Below are positions 19,800 through 27,635 of a stretch of DNA of 64,000 nt, in pieces. A model generated the notes under the pieces. It was not told the origin of the DNA. It made no database searches and saw nothing but the letters and a program-made list of their open reading frames with translations. The stretch spans positions 1 to 64,000 of the forward strand of contig JAVBMR010000007.1 in the NCBI GenBank assembly GCA_031552235.1. The letters run 5' to 3'. Made by a program: the position numbers and the translations under genes. Every line of letters begins with the position of its first letter. The first letter of the stretch is position 1. This DNA is from WRDF01 sp031552235 (GTDB taxonomy: Bacteria; Bacteroidota; Bacteroidia; Bacteroidales; Rikenellaceae).

Positions 19800-20511
19800 A
19801 TATAAACGGTTCCAGGAGAACCTCATGTTCCGCAACCTCGTTCAGCCGGAGTTCGACGAGATATTCAAGAAAGACCACTCGCTCAAAGGCCAGTGGCGCG
19901 ACGAATTCTTCGGCAACCCCAATCCGGTCGTGCTGGAGTTGGGATGCGGGCGCGGAGAGTACACCGTCTCCCTCGGAGAAAAGTTCCCGGATAAGAATTT
20001 CATAGGTGTCGACATAAAAGGCGCGCGCATATGGCGCGGGGCCAAAACAGCCACCGAGAATAATATGTCCAACGTGGGATTCCTCCGCACGAGGATAGAG
20101 TTCATCGGGTCGTTCTTCGCCCCCGGCGAGGTGGACGAAATATGGGTCACGTTCCCCGATCCGCAGTTGAGGAAAAACAGGGTGAAAAAACGCCTCACCG
20201 CCCCGGCATTTTTGGGTTATTACGCTAAATTCCTCAAGCCCGGCGGCAAGGTGCATCTCAAGACCGACTGTCGCCATCTGCACGATTATACCAACGCCGT
20301 GATAGAGGCGAACGGCTTGGAAACCGAATTCGCCGACAGCGACATCTACGGCAACGGTTCTGCCGACGACATACTTTCGATCAAAACGACCTACGAGGCG
20401 AAGTTCCTCAAAGAGGGCAAGGCGATCACTTATGTGCGGTTCCGGTTGGGAGACAGGCGTGAATTTACCGCTCCTGAGTTCGCTCCCGACGATGAATTGC
20501 AACTGTCATAG
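19786..20511 (+). CDS. trmB: tRNA (guanine-N7-)-methyltransferase
   Basis: The 241-residue enzyme methylates N7 of G46 in the tRNA variable loop using S-adenosylmethionine. The Rossmann SAM site LELGCGRGEY and the acidic GVDIKG are present, with the TrmB block WVTFPDPQLRKNRVKKRL and a later LKPGGKVHLKTD. It begins inside the 3' end of gldH (14-bp overlap) and is the last gene of the ricT operon. Confidence 0.92.
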   Translation: MGKNKYKRFQENLMFRNLVQPEFDEIFKKDHSLKGQWRDEFFGNPNPVVLELGCGRGEYTVSLGEKFPDKNFIGVDIKGARIWRGAKTATENNMSNVGFLRTRIEFIGSFFAPGEVDEIWVTFPDPQLRKNRVKKRLTAPAFLGYYAKFLKPGGKVHLKTDCRHLHDYTNAVIEANGLETEFADSDIYGNGSADDILSIKTTYEAKFLKEGKAITYVRFRLGDRREFTAPEFAPDDELQLS

Positions 20512-20606
20512 CGGTTATGTGGAATGGTAAAGGCATGGTTATGACCCGTATATGGCGGCCGGGCGCTTGTCGATCGTGAATTTTCGCGAAAATGCCCTGA
20601 AAAACA

Positions 20607-20638
20607 TTTGCAAGTATTATTTATTTGGCATATATTTG
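20607..20638 (+). promoter_or_regulatory. Promoter of tRNA-Asn
   Basis: -33 TTTG (20607-20610) and -7 TATATTTG (20631-20638), spacer 20 nt. The tRNA starts 52 nt further on, implying a 5' leader. Confidence 0.8.
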
Positions 20639-20690
20639 CACCCGAAAGTTCAGCAAAACCTTTGCGTTTGCGAGTTTTTGAAATAAATAT

Positions 20691-20764
20691 TCCTCTTTAG
20701 CTCAGTTGGTTAGAGCACCTGACTGTTAATCAGGGGGTCCAAGGTTCAAGTCCTTGAAGAGGAG
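20691..20764 (+). tRNA. tRNA-Asn (anticodon GTT)
   Basis: Complete cloverleaf of 74 nt: acceptor TCCTCTT with AAGAGGA, discriminator G, D-arm GCTCAGTTGGTTAGAGC, anticodon loop CTGTTAA (GTT), T-arm GGTTCAAGTCC. Confidence 0.95.
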
Positions 20765-20767
20765 CAA

Positions 20768-20802
20768 AAATGCGGCAGGTTTGAACCTGCCGCATTTTTT
20801 TA
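20768..20802 (+). terminator. Terminator of tRNA-Asn
   Basis: AATGCGGCAGGTT-tg-AACCTGCCGCATT followed by a T-run, directly after the tRNA. Confidence 0.85.
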
Positions 20803-20830
20803 TAGGCATTTGAGGAATCTTGTTATGGAA

Positions 20831-20985
20831 CGGAATTATCCCTTTTAGCCAGCCGTGTATTTATGTTTCGGCTTGCAGAGCAAGCCGTCAGCCCGCAGCC
20901 ACCCGGCGCGGAGGGATGAATATCATTCAGCCCTCCGCTGGCTGCGGGCCGGAAAACCCTAACGCGACTAAAAGGGATAATGCTG
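20831..20985. mobile_element. MITE-like element, copy B, 14-bp perfect inverted ends
   Basis: ATTATCCCTTTTAG (20835-20848) is exactly inverted as CTAAAAGGGATAAT (20968-20981); the outer ends are CGGA and GCTG. The flanks TTATGGAA (20823-20830) and TTATGTAA (20986-20993) agree at 7 of 8 positions, a likely target duplication. The interior folds strongly: GGCTTGC-aga-GCAAGCC and CCCGCAGCCA/TGGCTGCGGG. No protein is encoded. The following bases to 21113 hold no gene. Confidence 0.72.
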
Positions 20986-21113
20986 TTATGTAATAATGCA
21001 CGTCTGTGTAGCAACCGGGTTTTTCTGCGGCTGGGTTTCGGCAAAATTTAGGTCTAGTTGCGGGCTGACTGGCCGGACTGGGGCCGGGGGAGGGCCGGTG
21101 GGGCGCGCCTTGG

Positions 21114-21866
21114 TTATTTCCTGGCCGACAATGTGAGCAGTTTTAGTGCCCTCTTGATCTTTTTGCGCAGTTTTATGCCTTTCCTCATGAGTACCGCACC
21201 GCTCAGTTTGTCGGGGTTCCATCCGCGCACAACGGCGTATGCCGCAGATATCTCGACCGTCGGTATGCGCGACAGCGTGAGCCTGTCGAAACCGTCCAAC
21301 ACGTTGTTTCTGGTGGGCTTGCGGAACCTCATTCGATTTATGTCTATCAGCGAGAATTCGTAGTGGTCGCCCTCTTTGTGGTAGAAGATATTCCCTGAGT
21401 TGTAGTCCTTGTGGAAAATATGTTTGGCGTGCATATCGGCTGTGAACTGCGCGAAATCACGGATCAATCCCTCGTTCGCCCCGATGTCGAAAGGATGCAC
21501 GTCTATCTTGAACAGCAGTTTGTGGCCGATGAATCTGGAGATGAAATACCCCGTGCGGAACAGCCCCGATTGTTTTATTTCTATGTATGCTATCGGTTCG
21601 GCGGTGTCTATCCCGGCGGCAAGCAGCTTCTGCGCGAACTCGAACGACCGCTGCGCCTTGCTCCTGCGCAGCCATGTGTATATGAGCCTGTTGAGATTGC
21701 TTGGGGTTTTGAATTGTTTGACGACCATGTCGATACCCTCGTGCGACACCCGGGTTACCAGGTTGCGGTTGCGTTTATACACCTCCTCGGCTTCGACCGT
21801 CCCCGCGGGGATCTGGCTCAGGAATCCGGTCAGGTGTTCGTATTTCGGGTTGACGACTAATTTCAT
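21114..21866 (-). CDS. Lipopolysaccharide kinase, Kdo/WaaP family
   Basis: The 250-residue protein has a small kinase fold: the catalytic loop HKDYNSGNIFY (HxDxxxGN) and LIDINR in place of DFG, as in KdkA/WaaP-type enzymes that phosphorylate Kdo or heptose in the lipid A inner core. There is no signal peptide; it should act at the cytoplasmic face of the inner membrane. The start MKLVVNPKYEH was chosen because the -7 box is 26 nt upstream; a longer frame to 22022 would cross that promoter and a repeat. No other LPS genes are adjacent. Confidence 0.82.
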   Translation of the reverse strand: MKLVVNPKYEHLTGFLSQIPAGTVEAEEVYKRNRNLVTRVSHEGIDMVVKQFKTPSNLNRLIYTWLRRSKAQRSFEFAQKLLAAGIDTAEPIAYIEIKQSGLFRTGYFISRFIGHKLLFKIDVHPFDIGANEGLIRDFAQFTADMHAKHIFHKDYNSGNIFYHKEGDHYEFSLIDINRMRFRKPTRNNVLDGFDRLTLSRIPTVEISAAYAVVRGWNPDKLSGAVLMRKGIKLRKKIKRALKLLTLSARK

Positions 21867-21891
21867 TATGATGCTTTTTCGTATCAAGAAA

Positions 21892-21899
21892 CAAATATA
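21892..21899 (-). promoter_or_regulatory. -7 promoter box of the LPS kinase gene
   Basis: Minus-strand TATATTTG, 25 nt upstream of the start codon; no clear -33 TTTG. Confidence 0.6.
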
Positions 21900-21926
21900 G
21901 AAAAACTTTTTGTATATAGAGAATAA

Positions 21927-22123
21927 TATAGGATGCGCCTCGGATAGGCCGAAATAAATCGGAATCATTCCCTTTAGTGTTGTGTCCTGCCAATAATATT
22001 TTGCAGCCCACCCTCTGCCCATTCAGGGCGGGCTGCCGGCTTGCAGGGCAAGCCGAAAAACATTACAACGTCAGACGGGATAATGCTGAAATAAATTTGG
22101 CTTTTCTCCCGGCTTTCACTATA
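21927..22123 (+). repeat. Hairpin module, copy 2, interrupted by a MITE-like element
   Basis: It begins TATAGGATGCGCC and ends GGCTTTCACTATA, so the ends share TATAG-N5-GCC in inverted orientation. Removing the nested element with one direct repeat leaves about 60 bp, close to the cls copy. The right end runs into the thiamine operon -7 box. Confidence 0.5.
21960..22088. mobile_element. MITE-like element, copy C, with perfect 8-bp target duplication
   Basis: Left end CGGAATCATTCCCTTTAG (21960-21977); right end GACGGGATAATGCTG. The right end GGGATAATGCTG is identical to that of copy B. AAATAAAT lies directly outside both ends (21952-21959 and 22089-22096). The interior carries CGGCTTGC-agg-GCAAGCCG. 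It sits between the divergent LPS kinase and thiamine promoters; the right-hand duplication adjoins the thi -33 element. Confidence 0.72.
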
Positions 22124-22127
22124 TTTG
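22096..22127 (+). promoter_or_regulatory. Promoter of the thiamine operon
   Basis: -33 TTTG (22096-22099) and -7 TATATTTG (22120-22127), spacer 20 nt. The TPP riboswitch begins within about 10 nt. Confidence 0.82.
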
Positions 22128-22133
22128 TCACAC

Positions 22134-22216
22134 GACGATCAAGGGGTGCCCCACGAAAGGAGGCTGAGATCAAACCCTTAAACCTGATGCGGGTAATACC
22201 GACGTAGGAATGACGG
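22134..22216 (+). promoter_or_regulatory. TPP (thiamine pyrophosphate) riboswitch
   Basis: The conserved THI-box core is present in order: AGGGGTGCC, AGGCTGAGA, ACCCTTAAACCTGAT, GGTAATACCG and CGTAGGAATG. It lies between the promoter and thiD, the first of eight thiamine genes. No intrinsic terminator follows. The CCTCCT at 22245-22250 could pair with AGGAGG (22158-22163) of the aptamer and may form part of the switch; that is an inference. Confidence 0.93.
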
Positions 22217-22283
22217 CAGTCTTCTTTCTCCCTCATTTTCGATACCTCCTGGTTGGCGTATTTAACGGTAATTGTACGCGAAT

Positions 22284-23102
22284 ATGAAAAGGTATCCAAC
22301 AGCATTGACAATAGCGGGTTCGGACAGCGGCGGATGCGCGGGCATGCAGGCCGACCTCAAGACTTTCTCGGCACTCGGGGTGTTCGGAGCGTCGGTCGTG
22401 ACGGCCGTAACGGCGCAGAATACGCGCGAGGTGCGTGGCGTCGAGGTGTTGTCGCCCGAGGCGGTCGAATCGCAGCTTCGCGCCGTGCTGGAGGATATAA
22501 AGGTCGACGCCGTGAAAACGGGGATGCTCCCGTCGGCGGAGATAATCGAGGTTGTGACGCGGGTGCTTGCCCATTACGATATACCCGTGGTGGTCGATCC
22601 TGTGATGGTGGCCACGAGCGGCGCGCGGCTCACGGCCGCGTCTATCGCCGAGGCGTTCCTGGAGTGCCTCGATCGCTTTACGCTTATAACGCCGAATATT
22701 CCCGAGGCAGAGGCGCTGTCGGGCAGGAAAATCGCTTCGCTTGAAGATATGTCTGCGGCTGCGGAAGTGTTGATTGAAAAGGGTGCCCGGGCTGTGCTGA
22801 TAAAAGGCGGCCACCTGACAGGCGACAGTTCGACCGATATCCTTTTCCGCCCCGGACGGGAACCTGTCGTGTTCGCTTCTGAAAACGTTGATACCGCCAA
22901 CCTTCATGGAACTGGCTGCACGCTTTCTTCGGCGATAGCCGCGTTTATGGCGCTGGGCGCCGATCTCGAAACCGCTATAGGGAAAGCGAAAACCTACATA
23001 ACGTCGGCGATAAAGGCCGGGGCGGATGTGGCGACCGGCGGCGGGCACGGCCCTGTGAACCATTTTTTCGCGCCCGAACCGCTTAAAATATTCGAAATAT
23101 GA
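22284..23102 (+). CDS. thiD: Hydroxymethylpyrimidine/phosphomethylpyrimidine kinase
   Basis: The 272-residue ribokinase-fold enzyme phosphorylates HMP and then HMP-P to HMP-PP, the pyrimidine half of thiamine. Signatures are AGSDSGGCAGMQADLK at the N-terminus, VKTGML, VVDPVMVATSG and the anion-hole LHGTGCTLSSAIAA. The ATG at 22284 fits the family N-terminus; a TTG 12 nt upstream is less likely. It is the first gene after the riboswitch and overlaps thiS by an ATGA junction. Confidence 0.93.
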   Translation: MKRYPTALTIAGSDSGGCAGMQADLKTFSALGVFGASVVTAVTAQNTREVRGVEVLSPEAVESQLRAVLEDIKVDAVKTGMLPSAEIIEVVTRVLAHYDIPVVVDPVMVATSGARLTAASIAEAFLECLDRFTLITPNIPEAEALSGRKIASLEDMSAAAEVLIEKGARAVLIKGGHLTGDSSTDILFRPGREPVVFASENVDTANLHGTGCTLSSAIAAFMALGADLETAIGKAKTYITSAIKAGADVATGGGHGPVNHFFAPEPLKIFEI

Positions 23103-23299
23103 TAGTTATGCTCAACGATAAACGGCATGAGGCGGCCGAGGGGACGACCCTTGCCGCATTCGTCGAAAACCTGGGCATCGGGCCGCAGGGGGTTGCCGTG
23201 GCGATAGATTACGAGGTCGTCCCGAAGGAAATGTGGGAAACGACTGTGCTTTGCGAGGGTATCGAGTTGATGCTCATCACGGCGGTTTCGGGAGGCTGA
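23099..23299 (+). CDS. thiS: Sulfur carrier protein ThiS
   Basis: This 66-residue ubiquitin-like protein ends in Gly-Gly, which ThiF adenylates and which then carries the thiocarboxylate sulfur to ThiG. The C-terminus LITAVSGG is diagnostic. It starts in an ATGA overlap with thiD, and the next gene begins 4 bp after its stop. Confidence 0.92.
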   Translation: MIVMLNDKRHEAAEGTTLAAFVENLGIGPQGVAVAIDYEVVPKEMWETTVLCEGIELMLITAVSGG

Positions 23300-23303
23300 G
23301 GCT

Positions 23304-23936
23304 ATGGAACTTGTCGTAATAACCTCTGAAACCATCCTGCCGCGCGAAGCGGAGGTGTTGGATCGACTGCTCGGCTTGTGGCCCGGCAAACTGCACCTGC
23401 GCAAGCCGGGTGCGCCTGCTGAGGCGTTGCGTGAGTTGCTTTCAGGAATCGAACCGCAGTACCGGAGGCGCATAATCCTGCACGACCATTTCGGGTTGGT
23501 GCGCGAGTTCGGGTTGGCAGGGGTGCATTTGAATGGCCGCAACCCGGAACTGCCGGAATTCCATGTGAGGCATGTGAGCCGCTCGTGCCATACGCTCGGT
23601 GAGATTGCCGAAGCGGCAGGCAAACTGGCCGACGAAACGGCGTGGGGGTACGATTACGTTTTCCTCAGCCCCGTGTTCGACAGCATATCCAAGTCGGGCT
23701 ACAGGCAGGCGTTCACCGAGGCGGAACTGGCCGAGGCGCACGATAGGGGGATAATAAACCGGTGGGTCTACGCGCTCGGCGGTGTGGACGAGAATAGCAT
23801 GCGTGACGCCGCCCGGATGGGTTTCGGGGGCGCGGCGGTCATGGGCGCATTGTGGAAAGAATATTTAAAGGATCACGATATGGAGGCTTTGTCCGCAAAA
23901 TTAGGGAGGCTGGCGCAAGCGGCAGCGGCGGTATGA
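23304..23936 (+). CDS. ThiE/TenI-like protein, possible thiazole tautomerase
   Basis: The 210-residue TIM-barrel protein is a diverged paralogue of ThiE. It keeps LHLRKP, HDHFGL, GVHLNG and FLSPVFDSISKSGY. The ThiE pyrophosphate-binding sequences (QLRMK and IDDH in the next gene) are altered. A histidine in SRSCHT is at about the place of the catalytic histidine of Bacillus TenI, which isomerises the thiazole phosphate carboxylate made by ThiG. With a full thiE directly downstream, a TenI role is more likely than a second ThiE, but this is an inference. Confidence 0.75.
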   Translation: MELVVITSETILPREAEVLDRLLGLWPGKLHLRKPGAPAEALRELLSGIEPQYRRRIILHDHFGLVREFGLAGVHLNGRNPELPEFHVRHVSRSCHTLGEIAEAAGKLADETAWGYDYVFLSPVFDSISKSGYRQAFTEAELAEAHDRGIINRWVYALGGVDENSMRDAARMGFGGAAVMGALWKEYLKDHDMEALSAKLGRLAQAAAAV

Positions 23937-24568
23937 AAGGATTGCTGTTTATAACGCACCGCACTGACAGGTTCGACTACCTGCAAGGCGCTCAGGCGGT
24001 ACTCGATGGCGGTTGCCGCAGTATACAGCTGCGTATGAAAGACGCACATGAGGACGAGATATGTGATACCGCCCGGAAACTGAAAGCAATGTGCGACAGC
24101 TACGGTGCAGTCCTTTATATAGACGACCATCCGGAAATCGCCATGCGAGTGGGCGCTCGTGGCGTCCACCTCGGCAAAAACGATATGGCTCCGTCGGCGG
24201 CCCGCGAAATTATGGGCGACGGATTTGTGATAGGCGGCACGGCGAACGCTTTCGAAGACATCGCCTGCCTGCAAGGACAGGGTGTGGATTATATCGGGTT
24301 GGGGCCTTTCCGGTTCACTGAAACGAAGAAAAATCTCAGCCCCGTGCTGGGGCTCGAAGGCTACGAAAGGCTGATCGGCCGTTGCCGTGAGGAGGGCATA
24401 GATCTGCCCATAGTGGCAATAGGTGGCATAACAGCCGGAGATATCCCGACGATTTTTGCCGCCGGTGTGTCGGCCATCGCCCTCTCCTCGGCGATACTCG
24501 GTGCGGACGACCCCGTGGCCGAAACAAAAAGGATAATAGAGATAATAAATAATGCGGGTCCGAAATAA
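23933..24568 (+). CDS. thiE: Thiamine phosphate synthase
   Basis: The 211-residue enzyme joins HMP-PP and thiazole phosphate to give thiamine phosphate. The family motifs are intact: SIQLRMKDA, LYIDDHPEIA, GVHLGKNDM, GGTANAFED, YIGLGPFRFTETKK and IVAIGGI. The start MKGLLFITH overlaps the preceding stop by ATGA; an upstream in-frame ATG at 23852 lies inside the previous gene and is unlikely. Confidence 0.92.
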   Translation: MKGLLFITHRTDRFDYLQGAQAVLDGGCRSIQLRMKDAHEDEICDTARKLKAMCDSYGAVLYIDDHPEIAMRVGARGVHLGKNDMAPSAAREIMGDGFVIGGTANAFEDIACLQGQGVDYIGLGPFRFTETKKNLSPVLGLEGYERLIGRCREEGIDLPIVAIGGITAGDIPTIFAAGVSAIALSSAILGADDPVAETKRIIEIINNAGPK

Positions 24569-24693
24569 AAACATTACCGCGGCCCGAAAGCGGCGTAGGA
24601 CGCGAGTAAAACGAGCGGCCCTCCTCGTGGCGCGGCTTCGGGCTGCCGATTCCGCTTTGCGGAACCGGAATTAACCTTAAATCACAGTCAGCA
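24569..24693. other. thiE-thiG spacer with inverted repeat
   Basis: 125 bp without a gene. CCGATTCCGC-tt-TGCGGAACCGG forms a hairpin near 24649-24670, and a longer palindrome starts with GCGGCCCGAAAGC. It has no -7 box and no T-run, so the operon probably reads through. Confidence 0.5.
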
Positions 24694-25461
24694 ATGAAAA
24701 AACTTGTAATAGCAGGCCGGGAGTTCAGTTCGAGGCTTTTCCTCGGGACGGGTAAATTCAGCTCGAACGGGGTTATGGCCGCGGCGATAGAAGCGTCGGG
24801 GACCCGGATGGTTACGGCGGCCATGAAGCGCCTCGATATGGACAACAGGAACGACGATATGTTGCGGCATATCGTGAAACCGGGTATACAACTGTTGCCC
24901 AACACTTCTGGCGTGCGCAATGCGAAGGAGGCGGTGTTCGCGGCGAAGCTCGCCCGCGACGCCTTCGAAACCAACTGGCTGAAACTAGAAATACACCCAG
25001 ATCCGCGCTACCTCCTTCCCGACCCGGTCGAAACATTAAAGGCGACCGAAGAATTGGCGAAAGAGGGCTTCATAATTCTGCCCTACATACAGGCCGACCC
25101 TGTGCTGTGCAAATTGCTGGAGAACGCCGGAACGTCGGCCGTGATGCCCCTGGGCGCGCCTATCGGCACTAATAAGGGGCTGGTGACGCGCGAGATGTTG
25201 CAGATAATTATCGAGCAGAGCAACGTTCCCGTGGTGGTTGATGCCGGGATAGGCGCGCCGTCGCACGCCGCCGAGGCCATGGAGATTGGTGCCGACGCGG
25301 TGCTCGTCAACACGGCCATAGCCGTCGCAGGCGACCCTGTCGCGATGGCCAGTGCATTTAAAATAGGCGTAGAGGCAGGCCGCATGGCCTTCGAGGCCCG
25401 CCTGGCCACCCGGCTTGACGTGGCGGAAGCCAGCAGCCCGCTTACTTCGTTTCTGATGTAG
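24694..25461 (+). CDS. thiG: Thiazole synthase
   Basis: The 255-residue TIM-barrel enzyme builds the thiazole ring from deoxyxylulose phosphate, dehydroglycine and ThiS thiocarboxylate. The Schiff-base lysine is in NWLKLEIH, and the phosphate-binding segments MPLGAPIGTNKG and VVDAGIGAPSHA are intact. The N-terminus LVIAGREFSSRLFLGTGKF is typical. It follows thiE in the riboswitch-controlled operon. Confidence 0.95.
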   Translation: MKKLVIAGREFSSRLFLGTGKFSSNGVMAAAIEASGTRMVTAAMKRLDMDNRNDDMLRHIVKPGIQLLPNTSGVRNAKEAVFAAKLARDAFETNWLKLEIHPDPRYLLPDPVETLKATEELAKEGFIILPYIQADPVLCKLLENAGTSAVMPLGAPIGTNKGLVTREMLQIIIEQSNVPVVVDAGIGAPSHAAEAMEIGADAVLVNTAIAVAGDPVAMASAFKIGVEAGRMAFEARLATRLDVAEASSPLTSFLM

Positions 25462-25664
25462 TTTTGTTTGTTGATAATTCCGCCCTTTTCAGCGGAGCCG
25501 TTAAGAGTTTTGAAGCGAAATCACCCGAAGTTACCTTGTAACGAGGGAAGTTCGCGGGAAAAACTTAGGCGACGGTGACGGGCGGTGGGTTTTTGGTTAC
25601 TTTTTGCCCATCAAAAAGTAATTTGAAATGCAAGTTAACGAGCAATAATAAGTTTATCTGAGAA
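25462..25664. other. thiG-thiC spacer
   Basis: 203 bp without a gene. It holds the GTTACTTTTTG/CAAAAAGTAA hairpin (25597-25621) close to thiC and no clear -7 box. Confidence 0.5.
25597..25621. repeat. TTACTTTTTG/CAAAAAGTAA hairpin before thiC
   Basis: 10-bp perfect arms (25597-25606, 25612-25621) with a 5-nt loop. The preceding TTTTTGGTTACTTTTT also occurs after thiC, at 27487-27502. Confidence 0.65.
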
Positions 25665-27362
25665 ATGAAAACAAACCATAAAATAACATACCCATCCTCA
25701 CGCAAAGTGTACGTGCCGGGGAAGATGCACAATATAAAGGTCGCGATGCGCGAAGTGTCGCTGCTTGACACGGTAAAGGTCGTGGACGGAAAGAAAGTCC
25801 ACGAACCCAACGACTCTGTGATGATATACGACACGAGCGGCGCGTATTCGGACGAGAACGCCGCGATAGACATCCGCCGTGGCCTGCCGCGCCTGCGAGA
25901 GCAGTGGATCGAGCAGCGCGGCGACACGCAGGTGCTTGGGGCGTTCTCTTCCGACTACTGCAACCGCCGACTCGAAGATAAAACGCTGGACGCCATTCGT
26001 TTCCCGCTCACACACATGCCGCGCATGGCAAAAGGCAAGGTTGTTACGCAGATGTATTATGCCAGGCAGGGCGTCGTCACGCCCGAGATGGAGTATGTCG
26101 CCATACGCGAGAATATGAACAACGAGCTGCTCGGTATCCCAACACATATAACGCCTGAATTTGTGCGCGACGAGATCGCCGCAGGCCGCGCCGTGATGCC
26201 GGCCAACATCAACCATCCCGAGGCCGAACCCATGATAATCGGGTCGAGTTTCCTCGTGAAGATAAACACCAATATCGGCAACTCGGCGCTTTCGTCAGGT
26301 ATCGACGAGGAGGTCGAGAAAGCCGTGTGGAGCTGCAAATGGGGCGGCGACACGCTGATGGACCTCTCCACCGGCGACAACATACACGAAACCCGCGAGT
26401 GGATCGTGCGCAACTGCCCGGTGCCGGTCGGCACTGTGCCGCTATACCAGACCCTCGAAAAGGTGGGTGGCAACATCGCCGACCTCACGTGGGAGATATA
26501 CCGCGACACGCTCATCGAGCAGTGCGAGCAGGGGGTGGACTACTTCACCATCCACGCCGGCCTGCTGCGCTCGCACGTCGAGCTGACACGCGGCCGCATG
26601 ACAGGCATCGTGTCGCGCGGAGGGTCGATAATTGCCAACTGGATGACCCAGCATGGCAAAGAGAACCTGTTCTACACCCATTTCGAGGAGATCTGCGAGA
26701 TACTGGCGAAGTACGACGTGGGCGTTTCGCTGGGCGACGGACTGCGTCCCGGGTCGATACACGACGCCAACGACGCCGCCCAGTTCGCAGAGCTTTCGGT
26801 ACTCGGCGAGCTTACGGAAATAGCGTGGAAACATAATGTGCAGGTGCTTATCGAGGGGCCGGGACACGTTCCGATGCAGAAAATCAAGGCTAATATGGAT
26901 GAGCAGATCAGGCATTGCCACGGCGCGCCGTTCTATACGCTCGGGCCACTCACGACCGATATCGCGCCGGGTTACGACCACATTACGTCGGCCATAGGCG
27001 CGGCGCAGATAGCGTGGTACGGCACGGCGATGATATGCTACGTCACCCCTAAGGAGCACCTTGCCCTGCCCGACAGGGAGGACGTGCGTGCCGGGGTCGT
27101 GGCATACAAGATCGCCGCACACGCCGCCGACCTCGCCAAGGGACATCCCGGGGCGCAGGTGCGCGACAACGCGTTGAGCAAGGCCCGCTTCGACTTCCGA
27201 TGGAAAGACCAGTTCAACCTCGCGCTCGACCCAGAGAAAGCGCTCGAATACTACCAGGCCGGTCGCCTGGGGCAGGATAGCGACCACTGCACAATGTGCG
27301 GCCCCCATTTCTGCGCCATGAAGTTGACAAAAGAAATGCACGAGTGCGCGGATGGTAAGTAG
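25665..27362 (+). CDS. thiC: Phosphomethylpyrimidine synthase
   Basis: The 565-residue radical-SAM enzyme converts aminoimidazole ribotide to HMP-P. The C-terminal iron-sulfur motif CTMCGPHFC (CxxCxxxxC) is intact, as are EGPGHVPMQ, DGLRPGSIHDA and TLGPLTTDIAPGYDHIT. The length is as expected. It belongs to the TPP-controlled operon but is set off by 203 and 273-bp gaps with matching inverted repeats, so its mRNA level may be tuned separately. Confidence 0.96.
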   Translation: MKTNHKITYPSSRKVYVPGKMHNIKVAMREVSLLDTVKVVDGKKVHEPNDSVMIYDTSGAYSDENAAIDIRRGLPRLREQWIEQRGDTQVLGAFSSDYCNRRLEDKTLDAIRFPLTHMPRMAKGKVVTQMYYARQGVVTPEMEYVAIRENMNNELLGIPTHITPEFVRDEIAAGRAVMPANINHPEAEPMIIGSSFLVKINTNIGNSALSSGIDEEVEKAVWSCKWGGDTLMDLSTGDNIHETREWIVRNCPVPVGTVPLYQTLEKVGGNIADLTWEIYRDTLIEQCEQGVDYFTIHAGLLRSHVELTRGRMTGIVSRGGSIIANWMTQHGKENLFYTHFEEICEILAKYDVGVSLGDGLRPGSIHDANDAAQFAELSVLGELTEIAWKHNVQVLIEGPGHVPMQKIKANMDEQIRHCHGAPFYTLGPLTTDIAPGYDHITSAIGAAQIAWYGTAMICYVTPKEHLALPDREDVRAGVVAYKIAAHAADLAKGHPGAQVRDNALSKARFDFRWKDQFNLALDPEKALEYYQAGRLGQDSDHCTMCGPHFCAMKLTKEMHECADGK

Positions 27363-27426
27363 GTGGCGCCCTAACGACGACCGGACAGGACGAAAATAAG
27401 TCGAGACGTATTGTGTATGACGACCG

Positions 27427-27449
27427 TTAGTCGAGCGAAGCTCGACTAA
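27427..27449. repeat. Perfect 10-bp hairpin after thiC
   Basis: TTAGTCGAGC-gaa-GCTCGACTAA, followed by AAGGGAGGAG. It has no T-run, so it is more likely an mRNA-stabilising or processing hairpin than a terminator. Confidence 0.55.
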
Positions 27450-27492
27450 AAGGGAGGAGTCTTACGTGAGACTTATTTTCTAGACCTTTTTG

Positions 27493-27590
27493 GTTACTTT
27501 TTACGGCAACCGACGCAGGAGCGAGAGCCTGAAAACTTGTTTTCAAGGCCGAGCGACAAGGAGGAAAAGAATTTAATGGTAAAAAGTAAC
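27493..27590. repeat. 12-bp inverted repeat spanning the thiC-thiH gap
   Basis: GTTACTTTTTAC (27493-27504) is exactly inverted as GTAAAAAGTAAC (27579-27590) with 74 nt between. It shares the GGTTACTTTTT arm with the hairpin before thiC. Confidence 0.65.
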
Positions 27591-27635
27591 ATAACAGGAG
27601 TAAAAAACAACCAATAAGGGTAATTCCTAAAAGCA

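Larger units (their letters stand above)
27363..27635. other. thiC-thiH spacer
   Basis: 273 bp without a gene. It holds two inverted repeats (27427-27449 and 27493-27590) and no clear -7 box. Confidence 0.5.

Noticed and set aside
21867..22022. N-terminal extension of the LPS kinase to 22022
   Set aside because: It would cross the kinase -7 box and the repeat elements; the ATG at 21866 fits the family.
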